From a virus: a stretch of DNA of 27,255 nucleotides. How positions within the stretch are numbered: position 1 is the stretch's first letter; each line of letters starts with the position of its first letter. The notes below the pieces were generated by a model. That model was not told the DNA's origin and ran no database searches. It was given only the letters and a program-made list of their open reading frames with translations. A program made the position numbers and the translations under genes. The stretch covers positions 1 through 27,255 of IMG/VR virus record IMGVR_UViG_3300047557_000497; one strand, 5' to 3'. Positions 8,801 through 15,524 of this stretch are shown here, one piece after another.

Positions 8801-9094
8801 TTTGATCTTGGCCGCACGCTCGGCTTCAGCCTGCTTTAGCCCCGGAGACTTCATCTCTTCGGCATACTCGCGGACTTTGCGTCCAACCTTGGTCAGGCCG
8901 GTGTCAGAGAAGTCGCCCGTAGCCAAGCCGTACAGTTGGCCTGGTAGCTGTGCCAGTGCCCCCACACCAGATACGCCGCCGGCAAGAATATCTTTCAGCA
9001 TCGCGCGTTCTTTGGGTGCGGCAGAAACGTCAAACTGGTCAAACGGATTGCCAGCTTTGGTCTGCGCATCAAACTGGTCAAACGGGTTTGCCAT
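2780..9094 (-). CDS. Giant polyvalent internal virion / ejection protein (2104 aa) with ParB-like and zincin-like domains
   Basis: This is the last gene of the late operon, in the position of T7 gp16. The N terminus carries NPFDQFD twice (residues 3-9 and 16-22), then a glycine/alanine-rich hydrophobic region to about 300 and a charged glutamate/proline-rich part. A ParB/sulfiredoxin-like domain (about 700-832) has the core EGAHRIDALDAL. A HELLH motif (956-960) suggests a zinc metallopeptidase fold. Long coiled-coil segments occupy about 1240-1415. The C-terminal part (about 1565-1990) resembles the 'large polyvalent protein associated' domain LPD38, with SPAFKIRNLIRDSVSAMAV and a hydrophobic helix near 1780-1800. 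No lysozyme or SLT motif was recognised. ATG 9094 follows the upstream TAA directly; AGGGG lies upstream. It is probably packaged and ejected with the DNA; the exact activity is unknown. Confidence 0.85.
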   Translation of the reverse strand: MANPFDQFDAQTKAGNPFDQFDVSAAPKERAMLKDILAGGVSGVGALAQLPGQLYGLATGDFSDTGLTKVGRKVREYAEEMKSPGLKQAEAERAAKIKEAGAEGEVKAGITAFIETVKDPGLLTNFIAEQAPNLLPGLAVARGLAKAGMATGAMRGAVATGAVQQGADVGAETFKRMHEELVSKGVSPEEATGQVLGYARAVGIAAGALSGLVNSLPGGRAIEEAMAKVPIKGGKLAGMVKGGAGEAAAEMVEEGGGKVLQNLAIRNVKPDQSLTEGLGETMGMAAVGGAGLGTAAGLSRRQQVETLPPAEETAIAKEQEKPKPVEEKQIPLLLEGKGAFVPVALPDGSVAMTREDLARYEEEQFQKKYEPQPVERRGEFEEPTAEEIARPAMTYGEATQEVEFLKQQPKSAEVQARIQELQGLKMDMIMDGIRRAREPVRPELMQLRQQMESGAIPEDEVTESVNQALADFRRATMKLETAKPPKSEVDLEIKDLTKQANELDKQMRALRGSAVDKSGDLKTTLKGRLGPEDVFDISPEKSVAYLVAKEGKKFSILSDLVEDGILDKWLPPAMRHDSGTFDASDSQEYIKNLLRSEEAQNPRSKILEYETQSQIDDFAEQLSQIDQRISELKSPDIAQEAVSELPVEERRAEAAQLAPEEGFVGIEEPLPEPVEEEEYFPDQDLLKEEGRGRAAEQNKENFEKSLPRVLPGEVVDGLTVRKDVPNLSSIQASLEDYTVLPGIRSVPISDLGEPGPATGNLDALDQRTRNLAEQISQSGEINPLIVVYSGDGNYILEGAHRIDALDALGKQNIPAVVVIDKSNPPKTKQVSEQAKLVINKDPEHARIEKELTGKTLLQAAQWAVDNAPNDFAKAIAQKVSNRLNGMAKRGIKLDFEVTSGERRPLKMSAARGLTEYDFGKRGEQKMASIKITLNGAAVVDNQRGYPPGTRYITVLHELLHAATVGQINVLKGDDPIVKELRDLFNKVVTHFNTEVRAGRLTPFMEKVYAGEINPLTGPDELVAWGIADRDMQEFLSEIKVGEQTIMDKLVELIRKILNVTKPYLTALDQLVKTTESILDEDVNTVGDRIISKQYSFGVRPDEAPVQGTLFEQAGKPSKVEAVKQKAKKSLQKRTLKKSQFEGVSDDLYADLEPVFAPERKTIIDKIDGMRDDFWMKLAQGVADQYRSIKDISQEAYMKARMSKTIDGALEGILFNGEVKLTDGALDIAKDTKGLLKVLEPVGAEVDRYQIWVALQRDAAITEKSNRARDEISAAEQEIKRMGGLKTEAGKAFDKETKKIIDDDSLSSAKKRDALKSLRKSLDDYRSDVDKAITSKRVEIGKLKSSIKAPSINPKIVERRDQLSSGKIGDKSRLEVYKQVQKDMNKLNQSVLKIAKEQGIIDEEAYKVYARDINYIPFYKMLDENSDVQAAATQSGLVNQYFSKALKGGEKPFGDLMENTLRNWSHILSAAMKNEAANATIKAAMKLDGAYPNLKVGLDWIDGKVYSSRTGEMVGDGSLKPEYTTSGKGTVKTVIDGKPAYFDVKEPLLLESIMSIGYMGPKSKFLEVARGFKNMLQFGVTLSPAFKIRNLIRDSVSAMAVTDLKKNPFANVIQGWAASDRNNPAHISALAGGAVFNFGSYYEGDQAKLIKRLLDKGVPANTILDTPEKIKKASQFLWNKYQEWGNKSESANRMALYKQLKEQGYSHLEASFYARDMLDFSMQGSWPAFRFLTQVVPFLNARVQGLYKLGRDGIIPTSRVIYNTATGKPIEATDKQRAEQFSIIMSAVALASLALYMAFKDDDEFKKREQWDRDNFWWFKLPGMDQAYRIPKPFEVGAFGTIAERVAEQIFDQGVEGKVFKESLSRMLTDTFAVNLPQVAKPLVDLYANKDSFTGAPIETAGMERLSKAQRIAEKTSPLAIGLSEVANVFLPESKELSPVQTDYTIKAFFGWLGSTASWLSHYAVMPFSKSAYPDNNWTETLSMGFIKSLPATQSKYVTAFYENNKEISQAYADMRHFAQLGQADKVQEILKEKGDKIAMAKFYDNASKDMAKMRQAIQAIRNDENMTGAQKKEEIDRMKVLIGEIARQMEEARLEVKKSYAASQ
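6601..7020 (-). other. AT-rich segment encoding the ParB-like domain within the giant gene
   Basis: By hand count this segment is about 40% G+C, while the 120 bases on either side are about 53-58%. It encodes residues of roughly 692-832, which carry the ParB/Srx-like core (INPLIVVYSGDGNYILEGAHRIDALDAL). The sharp match between composition change and domain borders suggests a domain acquired by recombination. This is a feature inside the 2104-residue gene, not a separate gene. Confidence 0.6.
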
Positions 9095-10513
9095 TTATCT
9101 TGCCCCTAAAATACGCGCAGCAGCACCGGCCCCATATTTAGCATCAAAATCCGCTGCAAGAGCAGGATTCTTTTTCAGATAATCTACCGCAGCAGCGGGC
9201 GGCGTAGTTGTTGTTTGTGGGCCAGCACCACCAGCTTGCAGCCTTCTTGTTTCCTCATCTACTGCTCGTTGATACGCACCAGGTTCACGCAAAGTCATCG
9301 CAAAATTTAAATCAACCTGCGCCCGTCTGTTGACGTTGTCAGCGGCCTTGTCAGCCAGTGCGGCCGCGCTTACGCCGGGGCCACCACGAACAACAGCAAT
9401 TGCATCAGCCAAAGTTGCGTTTGGATTGGTTTTCTTCATATCCGCCAAAACGCTTTGAGCCAATTGTTTGGTTTCTCCAGGCATACCAGCAACCGCCACC
9501 CTCGTGCCACGCTCGTAAGTAGCCAACTCTTTTTGCAGTTTGTAGTTGAGTTCAGCTTTTGCCATTTCAGTGGCAGTTTGCTTATCAACCTTTTCTTTTT
9601 CTTGCAATATGTTGGCGTGAACTTGAATTGCTTTGTTGTAAGCATCTGTCTGTTCTTTTTCCAGAACGTCTTTCTTATCAAGAAGAGACTGGTAGCGGTT
9701 AGCGGCTTTACCGGATGTATCGCGTTTCATGCGATCTTCTGCCATCATCAGTTCGCGCTCATTCTTCTTGATATCGCGTTCCGACTCTCTAATCTCACGC
9801 AAAGCACCGCTGTATTGAGCAACAGCTTGGCGACCGACGTTAGCTAGTGTCTCAAACTCTTGACCGCGACGAGCGCCCATCAGACCCAAACCAGCCATCA
9901 GCAAGGCTTCACCCTTGGCTTCTTCGCGGCGACCCTTAAGTTCATCCCTGCGTCCAGCTTCTTCTTCACGCATACGTTTGTACATCTCAGGATCAACGCC
10001 AGCCATCTGTTCTGACTTGCGACTGATATCAAACTGCTCCTCAAGACTTGGCGCTTTCATGGGCGCATACTCACGGAACCTTAGTCCGCCTGGAAGTGTT
10101 GGCATACCGCCTTCATCTTCAGGACGGCTGGCAAGACCCCTGCGCATGGTGTCACTGGCAGATACTAGGTCTCCATCGGCAAACGCAACGATTCCACCGC
10201 CCGCCATGTTCTGTAGGCCGCTTGGCAATCCTGCCACACCAGCACTTTGCTCCGGCGCACCCGGCGCTCCCATCACACCCTGCGAAATCTGACCTTGTGC
10301 CGTAGTCGGCGCTGCCAAGACATCCTCTGCCACAGTGGTCTGTGGAGGAGTCATGGCCGACTTGGCGATGCGGTCGATCATCATGCCCGCCATCAGTGCA
10401 CGCTGCGGGTCAATTAACCCCATCTTCACCATACGTGCCAGATCAGGTTTGCTGTACTTTGTGGCCAGCTCGCGGATCTCGTCTATCCGCATCCCGAAGT
10501 CATCGCGCCTCAT
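9095..10513 (-). CDS. Internal virion protein (472 aa), T7 gp15-position
   Basis: The frame opens with a TTG at 10519, but ATG 10513 is the better start: GAAAGG (10520-10525) sits six bases before it, giving 472 residues. The N-terminal helix (about 1-55) is followed by a Pro/Ala/Gly linker with MAGGGIVAFADGD, a motif shared with neighbouring proteins. A strongly charged helical region (about 165-345, many E/K/R, RRDELKGRREEAKGEALL) is probably coiled coil. The C-terminal segment includes a proline/threonine linker. There is no enzyme motif. It lies between the gp14-position protein and the giant gene, with TAA immediately followed by the next ATG. By position and composition it is likely an internal virion/ejection protein; that is inference from order, not homology. 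Confidence 0.7.
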   Translation of the reverse strand: MRRDDFGMRIDEIRELATKYSKPDLARMVKMGLIDPQRALMAGMMIDRIAKSAMTPPQTTVAEDVLAAPTTAQGQISQGVMGAPGAPEQSAGVAGLPSGLQNMAGGGIVAFADGDLVSASDTMRRGLASRPEDEGGMPTLPGGLRFREYAPMKAPSLEEQFDISRKSEQMAGVDPEMYKRMREEEAGRRDELKGRREEAKGEALLMAGLGLMGARRGQEFETLANVGRQAVAQYSGALREIRESERDIKKNERELMMAEDRMKRDTSGKAANRYQSLLDKKDVLEKEQTDAYNKAIQVHANILQEKEKVDKQTATEMAKAELNYKLQKELATYERGTRVAVAGMPGETKQLAQSVLADMKKTNPNATLADAIAVVRGGPGVSAAALADKAADNVNRRAQVDLNFAMTLREPGAYQRAVDEETRRLQAGGAGPQTTTTPPAAAVDYLKKNPALAADFDAKYGAGAAARILGAR

Positions 10514-10515
10514 GA

Positions 10516-11619
10516 TCAACCTTTCGAGAGATGTTCAACTGCCAGATCTGCTAGACCGCCGCCAGCAAACAGCTTGCTTGCCCCGTACAGAGCCGTACCC
10601 ATACCAGCCAACTGTGCCGCCGTGGACGGAGGTGCTTGGTAGATCTGTTGAGTTGTGCCAGTCGGAACGCCCTTGAGCATTTCCTGCATGAACGCAAGTT
10701 GCTGGTACGGATACTGTTTCTGCTGGAGAAAGTCTTCGTACTGGCGGGTAAGCTGTGCTTGTTGGAGCGCCTGACGCTGCTGGCCGGCTGCTTGCAGTGC
10801 GTTGATAATCGCCTGCTGCTGCTGCATCTGCTCCTGGCCTAGCGCACCCAATCCCTGTGCCGCCTGTAGCTGTGCCTGCAAACCCTGCATACTGAGACCT
10901 GCGCCGTACTGACGGGACTGCTCCTGCGCCTGCTGGGCTGCCAGTGCTCTCTGTGCTTCCGTGCCGTAGAGATTCTGAGCTTGCTCGTATGCGGCCTGCA
11001 AGCCAGCCTTCTGGATGTCGGCTTTCTGCTGCGCCAGATTACGTGCAGCCTCTGCCTCCATAATCGCCTGACGTGAACCACCGTATGCGCCACGGCCAAC
11101 AGCCTGTGCCTTCAATCCTTGGGCTGCGATATCTGCCTGACGCTGGGCTTCACGCTGCTGGATGTCGATCACGTTCTGGGCGTAGGGCGACATGTACAGG
11201 CCAGCCAAGCCGGGAGAGGTAAAGCTTGCCGTACCGAACTGCTGCGGAGCGTACTGCACATCGCCAGCCTTTAGGCCGGCTGAAGTGGCAAACTGTGATG
11301 CTGTGCCAAGCTGCTGTGAGGGGCCGAGATTGGCTACAGCCTGCTGGGCAGTAAGCTGGAAAGGATCAAAACCCGCTATGCGCTCACCCTTGTACGCTGT
11401 GTACGGAGTAGAAGCTTCAGCCATCGCACGCTGCGCGGTCTCGTAGACCATCGGCTGAAACTCTTTCGGGTACGTCAGTTGCGTGACAGACTGCGAGGTA
11501 GGCTGACTTGCGCCACCACCACTGTCATACAGACGAATCTTTCCGCCTTCAGCCTTGAACGCGCCCAAGTCACCGGGGATAAACCCAGCTTCCATCATTC
11601 CAAAAGATATACGGCTCAT
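10516..11619 (-). CDS. Gln/Ala-rich internal virion protein (367 aa), T7 gp14-position
   Basis: The N-terminal part (about 1-60) has glycine-rich FKAEGGKIRLYDSGGG. The segment 61-170 includes STPYTAYKGERIAGFDPFQ and GLYMSPYAQNVIDIQQREAQ, a pattern I associate with podophage structural proteins. Residues about 130-315 are very rich in Q, A and L (AQQAQEQSRQ, MQQQQAIINALQAAGQQRQ), consistent with long helices. It ends in a hydrophobic/glycine segment and KLFAGGGLADLAVEHLSKG. AGGGG-type purines precede ATG 11619. Gene order (acyltransferase, this, 472 aa, giant protein) matches T7 genes 13-16. It is likely packaged in the virion; sequence similarity to T7 gp14 itself is not evident by eye. Confidence 0.7.
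   Translation of the reverse strand: MSRISFGMMEAGFIPGDLGAFKAEGGKIRLYDSGGGASQPTSQSVTQLTYPKEFQPMVYETAQRAMAEASTPYTAYKGERIAGFDPFQLTAQQAVANLGPSQQLGTASQFATSAGLKAGDVQYAPQQFGTASFTSPGLAGLYMSPYAQNVIDIQQREAQRQADIAAQGLKAQAVGRGAYGGSRQAIMEAEAARNLAQQKADIQKAGLQAAYEQAQNLYGTEAQRALAAQQAQEQSRQYGAGLSMQGLQAQLQAAQGLGALGQEQMQQQQAIINALQAAGQQRQALQQAQLTRQYEDFLQQKQYPYQQLAFMQEMLKGVPTGTTQQIYQAPPSTAAQLAGMGTALYGASKLFAGGGLADLAVEHLSKG
10520..10525 (-). promoter_or_regulatory. Ribosome binding site choosing ATG 10513
   Basis: GAAAGG read on the - strand ends six bases upstream of ATG 10513. It overlaps the upstream gene's 3' end and leaves no spacing for the TTG at 10519, so the two-residue N-terminal extension is rejected. 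Confidence 0.55.
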
Positions 11620-11627
11620 GGTAGCCC

Positions 11628-12059
11628 CTACTCAAAAAATCTCTGGTACATCACGCTCTGCGCCTTGTACCCATAATGTTCTGCGTGCTTCTTCCAACCT
11701 GGCCTGCCGATGAACTCTATCCCACGGCAGCCTGCTTGCTTCGCATACTCCTCCGCATACCTTTGCATTAGATCCTCAATCTCGACCATGTAGTTCGGTG
11801 TCATGGCCGCATACTGGATCACCAGCATCTTGCACTGCGGGTACTGCTTGACCTCTGTGATGAAGTGACCGTGCGCCTCGTTGGTCTCTGCATCAAACAC
11901 AACCCATAAAGCCATCTCGCCGCTGAACAGGAACCGCAGGATATCGTCCACGGTTGCCCTGCCACGACTGCGCTCTGCCGACTCCATCAGGTATGGCAAG
12001 ATTGCCGGGATAGTTCCAGCAATCCTACCGTACGGTATCAGCGCAATATCGAGCTTCAT
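11628..12059 (-). CDS. GNAT-like acyltransferase, T7 gp13-like
   Basis: This 143-residue protein has the strand-helix order of a GNAT fold. MALWVVFDAETNEAHGHFI forms the central strands, LVIQYAAMTPNYMVEIEDLM resembles the acyl-CoA strand and following helix but lacks an obvious Q/RxxGxG/A loop, and GIEFIGRPGWKKHAEHYGY is the terminal strand-helix. It resembles the phage gp13 family (T7 gene 13). In such phages this gene stands between tail-tube and internal virion genes, as here. ATG 12059 overlaps the preceding stop (ATGA, 12056-12059), so it is coupled to the 1142-residue gene. Because the CoA loop is weak, the protein may be a structural or assembly factor that lost catalysis. Family call moderate. 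Confidence 0.7.
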   Translation of the reverse strand: MKLDIALIPYGRIAGTIPAILPYLMESAERSRGRATVDDILRFLFSGEMALWVVFDAETNEAHGHFITEVKQYPQCKMLVIQYAAMTPNYMVEIEDLMQRYAEEYAKQAGCRGIEFIGRPGWKKHAEHYGYKAQSVMYQRFFE

Positions 12060-15000
12060 GCAGGCAGAAGCTTCTCTGCCTTACTGTCTACCGCAACCCT
12101 GTCTTTGCCCACGGACTTGCGACGAGCGCGCTGGATTCTGTCCATCATCGCGTACAACTTGCGAGCACCAGCATCTGTGGAGCCGTTGCCAAGCTCAGAC
12201 ACGATACGAGCCGGTACTACAAATTCACCATCAGCAAGACGAGCAGGCTGCCTGCCCCCAATAGAAGCAGGGATTGAATCAGATACTCCATCGCCAGGTC
12301 CTTTCAATAAACGCCCACCGTCTGAGTAATCACCAAGGTGGTAGCCGCCACCAGCGTAGCCACCCTCTGCCATCTGCGTCACACCTTGCTGCTGCTGTGC
12401 GCGAAGGGCTGCGAGTATGGCCTCGATAGACTGCGGAGACTGCGGTGCTTGTGCGTACGGCTGGAATCCAAACACGTTCTGAGGTTGAGGCGCTGCAAAC
12501 TTCAAGCCAGTTTGTAGTGCCGGCGCTTTCTCTGCTGCTTGTGTAGCCAGTGTCTGCAATCCCATCTGCTCTTGGAACGTCGGGTTCAGTGGCATCGCAC
12601 CTTCCAGCGTGACAGCGCCACGAGTCAGTGGAGCCTGCAAGCCTGACGGGGTAGGAGCAACACCGCCGGTAATAGCACCAAGACCTGTGGCAGCCTGCTG
12701 CTGCGGCGTGTATTCCAGAACGGTTCCCGGCGCATACCTTGGGGCAGCCGGTGTCGGCACAAGCGGCTGGGTCAACTTACCCAGATATTCCTGTGATCCC
12801 TTCAGGATACCTTCCAGTCCTTGAGGAGTCTGCTGCGCACCCATGTACTGCTTCAGCTCATCCATGCTGGGCGTACGGCCAAGGATGTCGCGATAGGCCG
12901 TGGATACCTGCTCTGGCGTCAATGATGCTGCCATGCGCTGCTGCTCTTGCAGGGCTTCCTCCGCCGTCTTCTGCTGTGCTTGGAATGCCTGCTGCGCGAC
13001 AGTGTTCAGGTTCTTAAGATACGCCGGCTGCTGCTGGAGGAAGTTCCTCATCTGGTTGAAGTTGGTGATCCTCGCCTTCTTCATGGATGCCAGCTCGCCA
13101 GTGGTAGGCTGACGGCCAATGTAGTACTGGAAGTTCTCCTTGAAGTCGTCGTCTGTGTACTGGACGCTTGCCTTCACGTCAGGCTGGTTCATGGCGAACT
13201 GGGCAATAGCTGCATCAGTCGTCTGCGTGCCAAGGAACCTGTCCATCTCCGCCTTGGTGGGGCGACGGCCAGCTACATCCTCGAACACAGCCGTGATGTC
13301 GTTCTCTTCCATCAGGCGGCGCGTTGTGTCATAGCCTGGCACTTTCGTGAACGGCTTGAATTCTGTAATCGGAGGAGCTTCCGATGACGGTATCAGCTTG
13401 CCGGTCTTTGGATCCTTGATGTATGCAGGCGTGTAACCGGCAGCGCCAGACTTGAGATCAGCAATTTGCTGTTGTATTTTGCTGGCCTCACCTGCTGACT
13501 GCAAATTACCGGGCAACGATGCCAACTGTTTCTCAAGCTCCGCAATCTTCGCAGAGTTGTCTCCACCAAGACCTCTAGTAACAGTCTGCGGACGAATAGC
13601 TTGAACGCCGGTAGCCTTGCGACCGGTCTCTTCCTGCCATGCCCTCTTCTCTTCCGCTAGTGCATCTTGATATGACTGGAACTTGGCCATCGCTGCTTCG
13701 TTCTGCTCGCGAGCCTTATTGGTCGCAGCCTCGTTGGCAGCAATCAGCTTGTCACGCTGGGCAACGGCATCTTGATATTGCTTGGCAAAAGCAGCGGCAC
13801 TCTTTGCTGGTGTTGCTTCTTTGTTCAAGGAGGCAATACGTGTGTCAAAGTCTTTGACAGATGCAGCGTAATCTTTCTTGAAGTTGTTGTACTCGTTCTG
13901 ACGATTCTTGATTGCATCGGCAAACTCTGTGTTTACGCCGGCAATCGTTGACTTCTGCTCGCGCTGTATCTCAGCGATAGCTGCCTGCTTCTCTTTGGCA
14001 GGACGGCCCTTGTCAGCCTGAATCTCACGTATGCGATTAGAGAACTCAGTGTTCAACTCTTTCAGGCGATTAGCCTTGTCCTTGTTGATCTGAGCAATTG
14101 CTGCGTTGTAATCCTTGGCAGCGTTCGTAGACTCAGCAGCACGGTTCTTCTTCTGCTCTTGCAGTTCTTTGATCTGGTTCTGCAAGTCGTTGTAGCGATT
14201 CTGAACTTCTTCAATATTGCTGTACTTCTCAAGGCTGGCAATACGTTTATCAATAGCAGCGGTGCTTTGCAGCTTTGGCTTGATCTCTGCGGGCTTGGGC
14301 ACAGCCTTCAGCTTGGAAACAAATCCACCTGTAGCCATGCTGACCAAGGAGGCTAGACCGCCGCCGGCAAACTTCTGCTCGCCTGTGTACGGATCTACAG
14401 ACTGATAGTCCATCGGCTTGATCACGTCCTGCGCGATAGGATTGTTGCGAGGTACAGCGTAGCCGTATGGCTTGATCTGTGCCATGGGGTACATCTGATT
14501 GCCGCCAGTCATGTTCTGCTGCGACATGCGCGCAACCGGCAGATCTGCCAAGCCGCCGTCGGCAAAGTAGCGACGCTCGCCCGTCATGCTGGGATATGCG
14601 CCTGCTTGATAGTTGCCGCCAGACTGAGCGATGCGGTTGTATGTAGGGTTGAACGTGGTGTAGCCGCCAGCTTGTTCTTGCGGCATCTTCTGTTCTTCAC
14701 GAGACAGCGACAGCGCAGCGATACCGGCACCAATTAGCGGCATTTTGTTTTCTTTCAGGAACTGATCCCGGAAAGCTTTGTCTTCTTCCGATCCGCCAAA
14801 CAGCTTGCCAACATTTCCACCCATAGTCTTGAGCTTGTTCATGATGCTGGACTCTACGCCCTGCGCACCTTGTGCGGCAGCGGCTGGTGCTGGTGCAGTC
14901 GGAGCAACCACGGGAGGAGTTGGAGTGGGAGTGGCTGGAGCTGTTGGCGCAGGCGGGGTAAACGCAGTGCCGGCAGCCGGAGCTACACCAGCAGCGGCAG

Positions 15001-15484
15001 CAGCAGGCGCAGCAGTTGTGGGCAGCGCAGCAGTAAATGGCGTGCCTCCAGCATAAGTTACAGGCGCGGCGGCGGCAGCAGCAGGCGCAGCAGATCCAGC
15101 AGCGGCACTAGCACCAGCTAAACCAGCACCTACGCCAGCTCCACCGTACGCACCCAAGCCCATCATCAAGCCTTTTTGCAAACTACCAGTGGCTAACGTA
15201 CCAGCAGCACCAACAAGCAGGCCAGCAGATGCAGCACTAGATAGACCACCAAACGCTATTCCAGCGCCAGCAGGACCAAGCATGGCACCAGCAGCAATAG
15301 GCAAAATGGCCGACAGAAAGCCTGCTTCCGGCAGACCAGTTTCAGGGTTGATGGTAAGACTTCCGCCGTGCGCCATGGCCAAGGACTGTAAGCCGCTGAC
15401 CTCCCGTGGGGTCATGTGAACAAGGACTTTGTCCTCGCCTCTGCCTGCGCTCTGAAGATGTTGGGCTAGGGTGTGCAGACTCAT
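12056..15484 (-). CDS. Large structural protein (1142 aa) with coiled coil and DUF4214-like repeats
   Basis: The N terminus (LVHMTPREVSGLQSLAM and GGSLTINPETGLPEAGF) is of a type I recall in podophage tail/core proteins. It is followed by a hydrophobic Gly/Ala region (about 55-130) that could be membrane-active, then an Ala/Pro/Thr linker (130-205). Glycine motifs FADGGLADL and FAGGGLASL lie near 305-380. A lysine/glutamate-rich coiled coil spans about 400-640, and a second helical stretch follows. Three related units at about 725-900 each contain an [AYD]xxGRxP core (VAGRRPT, YIGRQPT, ILGRTPS), similar to DUF4214. The C terminus has GGRLLKGPGDGVSDSIPA and RLADGEFVVPARIVSELGNGS, widespread in phage virion proteins. 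AAAGGTG precedes the ATG. It is likely part of the tail/inner core and possibly ejected. Confidence 0.75.
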   Translation of the reverse strand: MSLHTLAQHLQSAGRGEDKVLVHMTPREVSGLQSLAMAHGGSLTINPETGLPEAGFLSAILPIAAGAMLGPAGAGIAFGGLSSAASAGLLVGAAGTLATGSLQKGLMMGLGAYGGAGVGAGLAGASAAAGSAAPAAAAAAPVTYAGGTPFTAALPTTAAPAAAAAGVAPAAGTAFTPPAPTAPATPTPTPPVVAPTAPAPAAAAQGAQGVESSIMNKLKTMGGNVGKLFGGSEEDKAFRDQFLKENKMPLIGAGIAALSLSREEQKMPQEQAGGYTTFNPTYNRIAQSGGNYQAGAYPSMTGERRYFADGGLADLPVARMSQQNMTGGNQMYPMAQIKPYGYAVPRNNPIAQDVIKPMDYQSVDPYTGEQKFAGGGLASLVSMATGGFVSKLKAVPKPAEIKPKLQSTAAIDKRIASLEKYSNIEEVQNRYNDLQNQIKELQEQKKNRAAESTNAAKDYNAAIAQINKDKANRLKELNTEFSNRIREIQADKGRPAKEKQAAIAEIQREQKSTIAGVNTEFADAIKNRQNEYNNFKKDYAASVKDFDTRIASLNKEATPAKSAAAFAKQYQDAVAQRDKLIAANEAATNKAREQNEAAMAKFQSYQDALAEEKRAWQEETGRKATGVQAIRPQTVTRGLGGDNSAKIAELEKQLASLPGNLQSAGEASKIQQQIADLKSGAAGYTPAYIKDPKTGKLIPSSEAPPITEFKPFTKVPGYDTTRRLMEENDITAVFEDVAGRRPTKAEMDRFLGTQTTDAAIAQFAMNQPDVKASVQYTDDDFKENFQYYIGRQPTTGELASMKKARITNFNQMRNFLQQQPAYLKNLNTVAQQAFQAQQKTAEEALQEQQRMAASLTPEQVSTAYRDILGRTPSMDELKQYMGAQQTPQGLEGILKGSQEYLGKLTQPLVPTPAAPRYAPGTVLEYTPQQQAATGLGAITGGVAPTPSGLQAPLTRGAVTLEGAMPLNPTFQEQMGLQTLATQAAEKAPALQTGLKFAAPQPQNVFGFQPYAQAPQSPQSIEAILAALRAQQQQGVTQMAEGGYAGGGYHLGDYSDGGRLLKGPGDGVSDSIPASIGGRQPARLADGEFVVPARIVSELGNGSTDAGARKLYAMMDRIQRARRKSVGKDRVAVDSKAEKLLPA

Positions 15485-15524
15485 AACGCACCTTTGAGAA
15501 ATTTTGTCAAGTTTAGCATGTAAG

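Noticed and set aside
10514-10519. TTG start for the 472-residue protein
   Set aside because: The ribosome site GAAAGG ends directly before the TTG with no spacing, but is six bases from ATG 10513.
12947-13387. 146-residue + strand ORF opposite the DUF4214-like repeats
   Set aside because: This is a mirror frame of a gene with internal repeats; no independent support.
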